Of a stretch of DNA of 43,151 nt, positions 8,540 to 15,994 are shown piece by piece; within the stretch, counting starts at the first letter, position 1, and each line of letters opens with the position of its first letter. The position numbers and the translations under genes are program-made. Source of the stretch: Bacilli bacterium (GTDB taxonomy: Bacteria > Bacillota_I > Bacilli_A > RF39 > UBA660); the NCBI GenBank assembly GCA_017435465.1, contig JAFSEX010000018.1, positions 1 to 43,151 on the forward strand, in the 5' to 3' direction. The notes below the pieces were generated by a model. That model saw only the letters and a program-made list of their open reading frames with translations, searched no databases and was not told the DNA's origin.

Positions 8540-9343
8540 TCAAATATTTTTATCATTTTGAATATTTCTACATTCATCTGTTATTTTAATAAAATTATAA
8601 TTATTAAGTACTAATATATCTTCTTTAGTTAATTTTTTAGAATAAGTATTAACAAAGAAAATAGCGTCTTTAACCAAAGACATCAAAGTTAATAAATATA
8701 TTTTATTATAAGTATTGGAACTACTAATTGTTTTAGGTATAATCTTATCAATCGTTGATATGTGATGAATATCACCAGAATACAAATTATACAAAAAATA
8801 ATAATTATACTTTCTTGCTAAATTACCATATTTTCTTCCAGTTCTAAATACTTTCAATAAACCTTCATTATTCATATTTAGTCCATCAATTTCTAACGAT
8901 TTTGATCCTATGTGCATATTATGTGATTCAATCATAGCCTCTACTATTTTTTTACTAGGTATTTTTTCATAATTTATTTCTTTAACCACACATATTTGCT
9001 CAATCATTTGACGTGCAATTGTAGATAATAAAGAGGAATATACAAAATCATTTTTTAATATTCTACATAATTCATTTGCAAATATAGAAAACGGATAGAA
9101 AATAACAATATTTTCTTTAGATAAACAATTATCGGAATTAGAAGAAATTGATTCAAAGTAAGGAAGAAAAGAAATTCTATATAAAGTCATACTTAACCAA
9201 TAAATTTTATTAATTAATTCACTATACTGTTCTACTGCTATTTTTTGAGTGAATAAATCAAATTTATTATCATTTAATACCTTGTCATATAATTGATTAT
9301 TAATTTTTTCATTCTGTAAAAAATTATTTAATTCATTCATCAT
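8540..9343 (-). CDS. Uncharacterised 268-residue protein
   Basis: I do not recognise this protein with certainty. It is mainly helical, with no signal peptide or clear membrane segment. The stretch SSLLSTIARQMIEQICVVKE and the later YSGDIHHIS have a loose likeness to DUF5677/HEPN-like helical proteins, which is only a guess. The reading frame also allows GTG starts at 9355 and 9352, but ATG 9343 has GGTGAT at a good distance. That ribosome site contains the TGA stop of the serine recombinase gene upstream, which shows TGA is a stop here and suggests coupling. It precedes the AbiTii gene and may belong with it as a defence pair. Confidence 0.65.
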   Translation of the reverse strand: MMNELNNFLQNEKINNQLYDKVLNDNKFDLFTQKIAVEQYSELINKIYWLSMTLYRISFLPYFESISSNSDNCLSKENIVIFYPFSIFANELCRILKNDFVYSSLLSTIARQMIEQICVVKEINYEKIPSKKIVEAMIESHNMHIGSKSLEIDGLNMNNEGLLKVFRTGRKYGNLARKYNYYFLYNLYSGDIHHISTIDKIIPKTISSSNTYNKIYLLTLMSLVKDAIFFVNTYSKKLTKEDILVLNNYNFIKITDECRNIQNDKNI

Positions 9344-9348
9344 AACTA

Positions 9349-10577
9349 TCACCACTTTATACTATTTTTATAATCTATCTCTACTTTACCATTTTCATAT
9401 ACATATATTTTATTAATGTTTTGTTCAACTAATTCTTTAGTTAATTCTTTTACATCTTTGTTTAATCTATGTTTTAAATCTTCTAAAACAATTCCTTCTA
9501 GCATAGATTTAACAATTGAATGACTACTGCTACACTTTTTATTTCTATAGTAGTTATTGCAATAATAGTATTCATTATATTTAGCTTTTCTCTTATAAAA
9601 CTTACTACCACAATCAGGACATTTTAAATATCTTAATAGAATATCATCTGACTTTAACATAGTTGGACTATATTCTAACATTCTTTTAACTGTTTCAAAA
9701 TCATTTTTGCTAATTATTGGTTCATGTGTATTTTCAACTAATATCCAATCTTCTTTTTTAGTTTTTACTCTCTTATCTAATCTTCTAATAGGTTTCTTTA
9801 TTTTTCCTTGACACATATTTCCAATATAAACTTCATTAGTAAGAATTTCCCTAATCATATTTTGAGTCCATTCTTTAGCAACTTAGTAGATTTACTTGTT
9901 ACTTTAATAACTTCAGCTTTATATTTAGAAGGTGGTAATGTCTTTTCCTTATTTAATGTATCTACTATTTCTTTTCTACTTTTACATTCCAAAGTCATAG
10001 CAAATATTCTTCTAACAATATTAGCTGCATAATCATCAATAATAAATTTATGACAATCTTCAGGATCTTTTAAATATCCATAAGGAGCTGATACACCAAT
10101 AAAATCGCCTTTATCTTGTTGCATATGTTTTATTGTTGCAACCTTGTTCGAAATATCAATAGCATAATATTCATAAGTTAAGTTTAATAAAGCAAATTCT
10201 AAACTATCAGTGTAGTTTTTTGTTTTTAAACTATCTAATTTATCATTAATTGAAATAAATCTTATATTGTGTTCTGGAAACGATTCACCTAAATATACTT
10301 TTACCCATCCTGAATCTCTTCCAAATCTAGACATATCTTTAACAATAACACAATTTATTTTCTTTTTAACAATATCAAAACACATTTGAACGAATTCTGG
10401 TCTATTAAAATTAGTTCCTGTATAACCATTATCAACATAATAATTTACTAATTCAAATTCTTCATTTCCTTTTATATAATTTTTAATTATACTTTTTTGA
10501 TTTTTAATACTATCAGATTCACTATAATTATCATCTTTTGATAATCTTATATAAGCACCAACTTTGTATTTTACCAT
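9349..10577 (-). pseudogene. Large serine recombinase, one frameshift
   Basis: Two frames together give one recombinase. The first (to about 9855) has the resolvase domain: YIRLSKDD with the nucleophile Ser, DNGYTGTNFNRPEF, and KDMSRFGRDS with the catalytic Arg residues, then the start of the recombinase domain (YGYLKDPEDCHKF). The second (from about 9858, another frame) continues with MIREILTNEVYIGNM and a zinc ribbon CPDCGSKF...YYCNNYYRNKKC. Reading one base differently near 9882 joins them smoothly through KEWTQNMIREI, so a single missing A in an A-run is likely. The joined product is about 410 residues, somewhat short for TnpX-like enzymes. Start at ATG 10577 (AGGA upstream) rather than GTG 10586. 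This marks the island as a former mobile element. Confidence 0.85.
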
Positions 10578-10612
10578 ATGTTTCACTTCCTATTTATATT
10601 GTACCATAGAAA

Positions 10613-10632
10613 AAACAGGATTTCTCCTGTTT
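10613..10632 (-). terminator. Rho-independent terminator upstream of the recombinase
   Basis: Stem 10613-10620 with 10625-10632 (AAACAGGA/TCCTGTTT), loop of four, followed on the minus strand by TTTTTTCTA. It would end transcripts coming from the Nudix gene. Between them lies a 13-codon reading (10681-10722 region, starting MTVPGIITNV) overlapping the Nudix stop, of unknown meaning. Confidence 0.7.
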
Positions 10633-10719
10633 GGTAATAAAATTATGTGTTTAAAAATTGTATTTATTCAAAAGACGGTTATTCTTTAGTGACATTGGTG
10701 ATTATACCTGGAACAGTCA

Positions 10720-11214
10720 TTATTTATTTAGTTCATTAAAAATCAAATGATTAAATTCTAAATTATTGTTCTTAAATAAATCTTTTAAAAAATTGGGTCT
10801 AATATCAAAATTATCTACTTCATCTATATTAATCCATTTAAAATCTAACTTTATATTATGCCCTTTATCATTTTCAATTAAAGTAAAGTTAGATTCTTCA
10901 ACATCACAAGAAACAAAATCCATTAAATAATAAAACGATATTTCATGCATCTTTTTAGAAAATTTATTAATAAAATAATTTTCTACCACACCTAAATATT
11001 TTTTTACCATAATATCTTTGCCAATTTCTTCAATAAGTTCTCTTTTTACAGCTTCTTCTGTTGTTTCGCCTAATTCAACATATCCACCAGGAAGACATAA
11101 AAAACCACTATCATCCATATCAACTAATAATATCTTATTATTTCTGATTATTAATCCTGAAACTCTAAATTTAAAATTATAATCATCAGTTTTCATTTTA
11201 ATACTATCTCTCAT
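10720..11214 (-). CDS. Nudix hydrolase
   Basis: Nudix enzymes hydrolyse nucleoside diphosphates linked to another group. The Nudix box is complete: GGYVELGETTEEAVKRELIE followed by EIG, with the metal-binding Glu residues in REx2EE. The 164-residue protein is a single domain with no targeting signal; the substrate cannot be read from the sequence. A ribosome site (AGGAAA) lies about ten bases before the ATG. It is downstream of the first RhuM gene and upstream of a frameshifted recombinase, so it is probably cargo of the mobile region. Confidence 0.9.
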   Translation of the reverse strand: MRDSIKMKTDDYNFKFRVSGLIIRNNKILLVDMDDSGFLCLPGGYVELGETTEEAVKRELIEEIGKDIMVKKYLGVVENYFINKFSKKMHEISFYYLMDFVSCDVEESNFTLIENDKGHNIKLDFKWINIDEVDNFDIRPNFLKDLFKNNNLEFNHLIFNELNK

Positions 11215-11301
11215 AAGTAATTTTCCTATCTATATTTGTATTTCTTTTCAAATTACATATTAATTTTTATAATCCGTGGGATTCGACGGGGTTAAATATT
11301 A

Positions 11302-12354
11302 TTATCTTTTATCACTCACATCAAGTTTTTCAAGTTCATTTATATATTTATCAAAATCACTAAGATATATTTGATCTTGTATAATTCTATATTTTTCAAA
11401 TTCAGATTCCGCTTTATCACAAGCAATTTTATGTGAAATTTTTCCGGCATCTTGTAATATTTCTCTATCAGTCAGTTTTAAAAACTCATCTAATCTATTA
11501 GACCAATCTTCCATAGTCATTGGAATATGTCTTATTGCCCTACTTTCAGCCAAATCAAGATATGCTGATACGATTCTTCTTAATGAATATAATTCTTCTT
11601 CGCTTAAATAATTTTTGGCAATTACAACATCACTTTTAATTATTTTACCTTTTGGTGCATCAGACCAATTAGTAAGTCCCATATGTTCTTTATTTGAATC
11701 AACTCTATTATATATAATTTCTGCCGCTGTATTACCAGTTACTGCATAATGCATTTTGTTTTGAACTTTTTTAAAGAATTCTATAGTAGTTTTTGAGTTT
11801 CTATCATAATCAATACTAGTTGCATATATATCTGTTACTTTTTGATAAAATCTTCTTTCAGATAGCCTTATTTCTCTAATTCTTTCAAGTAATTCATCAA
11901 AATATTTTTCAGTTAAAATAGAACCACTATTTTTAATTCTTTCATCATCCATTGCAAAACCTTTAATAGTATATTCCTTTACAATTTCATTTGCCCATTT
12001 TCTGAATTGAACAGCTCTTTCATTATCCACTTTAAAACCTAAAGCAATGATCATTTGTAAATTATAGTGAACAACATCTCTTGTAACTTCTCTATTTCCT
12101 TCTTTTTGAACTATTCGAAATTTTCGAATAGTTGAATCTTCGTCCAACTCACTATCATTATATATTTTTTTTATATGATAATTTATTGTATTTATTTCTA
12201 CATTATATAAAGTAGACAACATTTTTTGAGTAAGCCAAATGTTCTCATCTTCATATCTTACCTCAATTGCTTCTTTATCATCTCCAGTTGCAGCAATAAA
12301 AGTCAAATATTCTGCTGCACTAGATCTAATTGTAACTTCATTTTTTTTCTTCAT
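11302..12354 (-). CDS. RhuM-family protein, copy 1, with an in-frame palindrome
   Basis: The 350-residue protein matches the virulence RhuM family: EVRYEDENIWLTQKMLSTLY, then a winged-helix-like region (NVEINTINYHIKKIYND), the variable STIRKFRIV at residues 74-82, VQKEGNREV, YNLQMIIALGFKV, FRKWA, and a long C-terminal helical part (RLSERRFYQKVTDIYATSID). Family members are common in islands and near restriction systems; the function is unknown. The DNA for residues 75-82 is a perfect palindrome (see 12109-12133). Its paralog at 14636 is very similar in the C-terminal half and more divergent in the N-terminal DNA-binding part. GGAGGT precedes the ATG. Its leader resembles that of the KilA-N gene. 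Confidence 0.88.
   Translation of the reverse strand: MKKKNEVTIRSSAAEYLTFIAATGDDKEAIEVRYEDENIWLTQKMLSTLYNVEINTINYHIKKIYNDSELDEDSTIRKFRIVQKEGNREVTRDVVHYNLQMIIALGFKVDNERAVQFRKWANEIVKEYTIKGFAMDDERIKNSGSILTEKYFDELLERIREIRLSERRFYQKVTDIYATSIDYDRNSKTTIEFFKKVQNKMHYAVTGNTAAEIIYNRVDSNKEHMGLTNWSDAPKGKIIKSDVVIAKNYLSEEELYSLRRIVSAYLDLAESRAIRHIPMTMEDWSNRLDEFLKLTDREILQDAGKISHKIACDKAESEFEKYRIIQDQIYLSDFDKYINELEKLDVSDKR
12109..12133. repeat. Perfect 12-bp-arm palindrome inside RhuM copy 1
   Basis: The left arm AACTATTCGAAA (12109-12120) is exactly complementary in reverse to 12122-12133, with a single centre base at 12121. On the coding strand it encodes TIRKFRIV. It lies mid-gene and has no T-run, so it is not a terminator. 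Confidence 0.95.
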
Positions 12355-12374
12355 AGTTACCTCCTTTTCTATTT

Positions 12375-12393
12375 TCTTAAATGGTGTAATACC
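12375..12393 (-). promoter_or_regulatory. Shared leader motif upstream of RhuM copy 1
   Basis: TTCTTAAATGGTGTAATACC on the plus strand here matches TTCTTAAACGGTGTAATCACC upstream of the KilA-N gene at 16859-16878. Both lie about 30 bases before the start codon of a palindrome-bearing gene and are partly symmetrical (GGT...ACC). An operator or promoter part is possible; function is inferred only. Confidence 0.4.
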
Positions 12394-12780
12394 TTATTTT
12401 TCCATCTGTCACTAATATTTTAAACTGACTACAATTTGTAGCCACTTCACTGCCCTCTTTTTTTCACTATCCAAAATACTTCTTATTTCATTTTATCCAA
12501 ATAAATTTGAAATCGTTTGTAACTTATTATCAATACAAATTTCCCTTTGCTAAATAAAATAATTTATTTTCAATATTTACGTTTGTGCTAAATATTAAAG
12601 CATTAAAAGTATATATAATTAATACTATCTTTCAAGCTTTTTAACTCCAATTACAATAGGGGGTTAAACGTCGATGTCACCTTGATAATTCCTACCCCTT
12701 TTTTTACTAAAATTAGCGTATTTTTGCTGTTTTTTGCCTTTTTTTAACATTTTTTCAACAAAATATGCATTATCTAATTT
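12394..12780. other. Intergenic stretch before RhuM copy 1, no gene seen
   Basis: No reading frame of convincing quality was found. It contains a degenerate copy of the boundary motif, GGGGTTAAACGTCGATGTCA near 12660, resembling the repeat at 12815 and 16972, and T-rich runs. It looks like decayed cassette flank. Confidence 0.5.
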
Positions 12781-12847
12781 CTAGTAATTCCTTATTTTAT
12801 AAGGGTTTAAGGAAGGGGTTAAATAAATTGATGTCAAGCAGTTGATG
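12760..12847. repeat. 88-base direct repeat, copy A
   Basis: Aligned without gaps to 16917-17004, with about ten mismatches by eye. The last 37 bases (12811-12847 and 16968-17004) are identical. Copy A lies upstream of RhuM copy 1 and copy B upstream of the KilA-N gene, in the same orientation. Confidence 0.95.
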
Positions 12848-12882
12848 CTCGTCGATGGTAAACTTTTTGTGTTTTCATCCAT
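12781..12882 (-). CDS. 33-codon small ORF running into the repeat
   Basis: The ORF from ATG 12882 to TAG 12781 encodes a peptide containing INCLTSIYLTPSLNPY and RN. The same run, INCLTSIYLTPS then N-Y-IRN, occurs in the ORF at 16941-17024, because both pass through the 88-base repeat. There is no good ribosome site here. It is probably a host ORF start joined to cassette DNA rather than a working gene. Confidence 0.25.
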   Translation of the reverse strand: MDENTKSLPSTSINCLTSIYLTPSLNPYKIRNY

Positions 12883-12923
12883 CTTTTTATTTTTTCTCAT
12901 CTCTCTTTTTTGATACATATCCA

Positions 12924-14133
12924 TTATTTATCACTTCCATTCACTTTTATAATTTCAATCTCATAATTAGAAACAACACTAATATATTTTATATTATTAT
13001 TTATATTTAATCTAGTAATCTCATTTATATTTAATTCTTTTTTAATAAATTCCTCTACTATACTTTTTGATACTGATTTATTATTTTCACACTTCTTTGT
13101 TCTATAATAATTAGAACAATAATAATAAACCTTACCTTTAGATGTTCTTTTTATCATATTACTGCCACAACATTTACACTTTAAAATTCCAGATAATATG
13201 TCAATACTTCCATCTTTATTTACTTTAGATTTCCTATCTAAAATTTCTTGAACTTTATCAAAATTTTCTTTACTTATAATTGCTTCGTGATGATTTTCAG
13301 TAACAATCCAATTTTCTTTATCTAGCTTTATTTTCTTATCAATCCTATAATTAGTTTTCTTTTCTTGCCTTGAAATAGTGTTCCTGTATAATTTTCATTT
13401 CTTAATATTGAATTTACCATTTAAGGATTCCACTTTTTTATTATAGTTGTATCTTTATCCGTATTAATTTTTAAATACTCACTTGGAGTTAATATATCAT
13501 TGTCATTTAAAAAGTTTGCAACTTCTCTTCTACTTTTTCCGTCAAGTATCATATCAAATATTTTTTTAATTATATGTAATACATTTTTATCAATTAAAAA
13601 TTTATGTTTATCTTTTGGATCTTTTATATATCCATAAGTGCTAATTTACCAACAAACTCTCCATTATATTTCTTTACAATTAAAGAACTTCTTACTTTCT
13701 TTGATATATCTTTAGCATACATATCATTAAACAAATTCTTTAATGGTAAATAATCATCACCATAGTAATCTGATGAATCAATTTCACAGTTTTCATCTAC
13801 TGAAATCACAGATACTCCCATAGCAGGAAATATTACCTCTATATAATTACCTGTTTCAATATAATTTCTGCCAAGTCTTGATAAATCTTTTATAATTATT
13901 CCATCTATTTTCTTATTTTTTATATCTATTAGCATTCTTTGGAATTCTGGTCTATTAAAATTAGTACCAGAATATCCATCATCTATGTAACAATCAACTA
14001 ATTTATATTCTTTATGTTCTTTTAAATAATTATCTATAATTAGTTTTTGATTAGTTATACTATTAGATTCTTTTTCATTACTAAATTCTTCTTTTGATAA
14101 ACGAAGATATGCACCAACTTTATACTTTTGCAT
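12924..14133 (-). pseudogene. Second large serine recombinase, multiply broken
   Basis: The N-terminal 169 codons (14133-13624) contain the resolvase domain: AYLRLSKEE with the nucleophile Ser, DDGYSGTNFNRPEF, KDLSRLGRNY. The frame is lost near 13640, where the reading shifts into YGYIKDPKDKHKFLIDKNV. That frame meets an in-frame TAA after KKWNP (near 13423) and continues with MVNSILRNENYTGTLF. A second shift near 13355 leads into KLDKENWIVTENHHEAIISK and the zinc ribbon CKCCGSNM...YYCSNYYRTKKC, ending at 12924. At least two frameshifts and one nonsense change mean the enzyme is dead. It is a relative, not a copy, of the recombinase at 9349-10577. Confidence 0.88.
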
Positions 14134-14166
14134 TATATCACTTATTTTATTGATTTTCTTTAATAA

Positions 14167-14619
14167 TTATCCTTCAATATCATTTCTTTTTATAAAATCA
14201 TCATAAATCCATTCTGGTGCATAGTCAAAAATATGTATTAGTTCTTCAACCAATTTTTCTTTTGACATTTTATTTATAAACTTAATTGCATTTTTATATT
14301 CATTTTCTTGATATTCCTCATATTCTTCTTGTAATCTATTTTGTTCATCTTCAAACTCTTTAGCACTTTCAGGAATAACACTAAAATATGTAGCAACAAT
14401 GTGCTTACAAATTATTCTTTTTCCATTTGCTAAAGGACAGTTACAAGTTGATTTTCTTGGCTTTTCTAAATTTAAATATACATTATATTCTTTGGTTCCA
14501 CTAACTATACTAGTATATTCTACATCACTAATTTTTTTAATGTCTCTTATTTTCTTACTCTTATAGTAATCTAATCCTCTCCAACATGATGAACCACTTG
14601 CACTTGATATAATTCCCAT
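14167..14619 (-). CDS. SWIM zinc-finger protein
   Basis: The 150-residue protein has a SWIM motif CxCx9CxH (Cys59, Cys61, Cys71, His73, within STCNCPLANGKRIICKH). SWIM fingers bind DNA or protein in several families; no enzymatic domain is attached here. The C-terminal half is acidic and helical with many Glu. AGAGGT lies upstream of the ATG, and the gene starts 16 bases after the RhuM copy 2 stop, so the two are cotranscribed. The pairing suggests a shared role, but none is known to me. Confidence 0.75.
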   Translation of the reverse strand: MGIISSASGSSCWRGLDYYKSKKIRDIKKISDVEYTSIVSGTKEYNVYLNLEKPRKSTCNCPLANGKRIICKHIVATYFSVIPESAKEFEDEQNRLQEEYEEYQENEYKNAIKFINKMSKEKLVEELIHIFDYAPEWIYDDFIKRNDIEG

Positions 14620-14635
14620 ATTCTTAATACCTCTA

Positions 14636-15652
14636 CTATCCTTCAGTTTCCTCTAATAACAAATCAAAGTCTGATTTATATAATTTATCTTGTTTTATTC
14701 TATATTTTTCAAATTCAGTTAATGCTTTATCGCAAGCTATTTCATGTGATATTTTACCTGCATCATTTAATATATCCCTATCATCGGATAATAAAAATTT
14801 ATCTATTCTAGTTGCCCAATCTTCCATTGTCATAGGAATATGTCTTCTTGCTCTATTTTCAGCAATTTCTAAAAAGGCACTTACAATTCCTTCTAAATCT
14901 TGAAGTTCATCTTTTGATAAATAATTCTTAGCAATTACAACATCTGATTCCATAATTTTACCATTAGGAGCTTTTTTCCAAGAAGTAAGCCCCATATTTT
15001 CTTTTTCAAAATCTGCTCTACTATAAATAATTTCTGCTGCCGTTTGGCGAGATACTGCATAATGCATTTTATTTTGAACTTTTTTAAAGAATTCGATTGA
15101 TATTGGAGATTTAGAATCATAATCAATACTAGTTGCATATATATCCGTTATTTTTTGATAAAATCTTCGCTCAGATAGTCTTATTTCTCTTATTTCTTCT
15201 AATAACTTTTCAAAATAATCTTTATCTATAAATGACCCGTTTTTCATTCTTTCTTTATCTAGTACATATCCTTGGATAGTGAATGTTTTTAATACATTAG
15301 TTGCCCATCTTCTAAATTGAGTCGCTCTTAAAGAATTCACTCTATATCCTACTGAAATAATTGCATCTAAATTATAAAATTCTACTTGTCTTTTTACTTG
15401 TCTATTTCCTTCTTTTTGAACTAATTCCATTTTGGAATAAGTTGAATTTTTATCTAACTCTTTTTCGTTATAAATATTAATTAGATGCTTTGCTATTGCA
15501 GGTTGTTCTACATTAAACAATTCTGCCATAGCTTTTTGAGTCATCCATAAAGTTTCATTTTCGTATCTTACTTGTATACCTTTATCTTTTTCTTGTACTT
15601 TAAATGTTATAAATTCTTCAGCACTACTTCTAATTATTAAATCTTTTGCCAT
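14636..15652 (-). CDS. RhuM-family protein, copy 2, with an in-frame palindrome
   Basis: The 338-residue protein has the same architecture as the gene at 11302: VRYENETLWMTQKAMAELF, a winged-helix-like region (NVEQPAIAKHLINIYNE), the variable STYSKMELV at residues 70-78, VQKEGNRQV, YNLDAIISVGYRV, TQFRRWA, and the conserved RLSERRFYQKITDIYATSID half. The helix before the variable peptide differs strongly from that of copy 1 although the C-terminal half is highly similar. The DNA for residues 71-78 is an imperfect palindrome at the same codons as in copy 1. A GGGG ribosome site precedes the ATG. It is followed closely by the SWIM gene. Confidence 0.88.
   Translation of the reverse strand: MAKDLIIRSSAEEFITFKVQEKDKGIQVRYENETLWMTQKAMAELFNVEQPAIAKHLINIYNEKELDKNSTYSKMELVQKEGNRQVKRQVEFYNLDAIISVGYRVNSLRATQFRRWATNVLKTFTIQGYVLDKERMKNGSFIDKDYFEKLLEEIREIRLSERRFYQKITDIYATSIDYDSKSPISIEFFKKVQNKMHYAVSRQTAAEIIYSRADFEKENMGLTSWKKAPNGKIMESDVVIAKNYLSKDELQDLEGIVSAFLEIAENRARRHIPMTMEDWATRIDKFLLSDDRDILNDAGKISHEIACDKALTEFEKYRIKQDKLYKSDFDLLLEETEG
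15419..15443. repeat. Near-perfect palindrome inside RhuM copy 2
   Basis: The arms 15419-15430 and 15432-15443 pair at 10 of 12 positions around a centre base at 15431. It has the same 25-base span, same frame and same codons as 12109-12133, but a different sequence (arm AACTAATTCCAT). Four arm positions differ from copy 1 with the matching change on the other arm. Confidence 0.93.
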
Positions 15653-15761
15653 ATTCTTGCCCCTTTCTAAAGTTTTCCTTAAGTCGTAATTACCTCTATT
15701 TATTTAAATTTTTATTATTTTTTTGCCTATTAAATGTAAAAAGAAATCTAATTTAAAACCT

Positions 15762-15836
15762 TTATTTATAAGCATTTACAGGAAGTTTTTCATAAGTCGG
15801 TATTTCCCAGTTGATGTTTGTTTTATTTTCATTCAT
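15762..15836 (-). CDS. 24-codon small ORF
   Basis: ATG 15836 to TAA 15762 encodes MNENKTNINWEIPTYEKL plus six residues. It has an ideal ribosome site (GGAGTGATATC) and overlaps the preceding ORF by ATGA. Its first nine codons recur at 17024, where a different sequence follows. The family is unknown; it may be a leader or a short conserved peptide of the mobile element. Confidence 0.4.
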   Translation of the reverse strand: MNENKTNINWEIPTYEKLPVNAYK

Positions 15837-15864
15837 GATATCACTCCTTTATTTCTTTCATTAC
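15808..15864. repeat. 57-base direct repeat, copy A (small-ORF start)
   Basis: Aligned without gaps to 16996-17052 with few mismatches. It includes the ribosome site and first codons of a small ORF in both places. The two copies flank the KilA-N gene. Confidence 0.85.
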
Positions 15865-15994
15865 TTGATTTTCTTCTATCTATTTTAATAAAACTTATAT
15901 CATCCACTTCATCAGGATTTATATTTTCAAGTTTAATATTTTTACATTTATTAATTTTTTCTTCTAATTCTTTTATATTATACTTGTTCTTCAT
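15833..15994 (-). CDS. 53-residue protein, likely truncated DUF6870-type
   Basis: The ORF begins at ATG 15994, overlapping the 3' end of the KilA-N gene by 17 bases, and ends in a TGA that overlaps the next ATG. The sequence is charged, with ENINPDEVDDISFIKIDRRK followed by SSNER. It resembles the first half of DUF6870 proteins found next to recombinases in conjugative elements, but the usual C-terminal part (ending in a KNPY-like segment) is absent. It looks truncated, and the identification is tentative. Confidence 0.4.
   Translation of the reverse strand: MKNKYNIKELEEKINKCKNIKLENINPDEVDDISFIKIDRRKSSNERNKGVIS

Noticed and set aside
11272-11297. A complete tmRNA gene
   Set aside because: Only the 5'-like motif is present; no tag ORF or 3' tRNA-like end was found.
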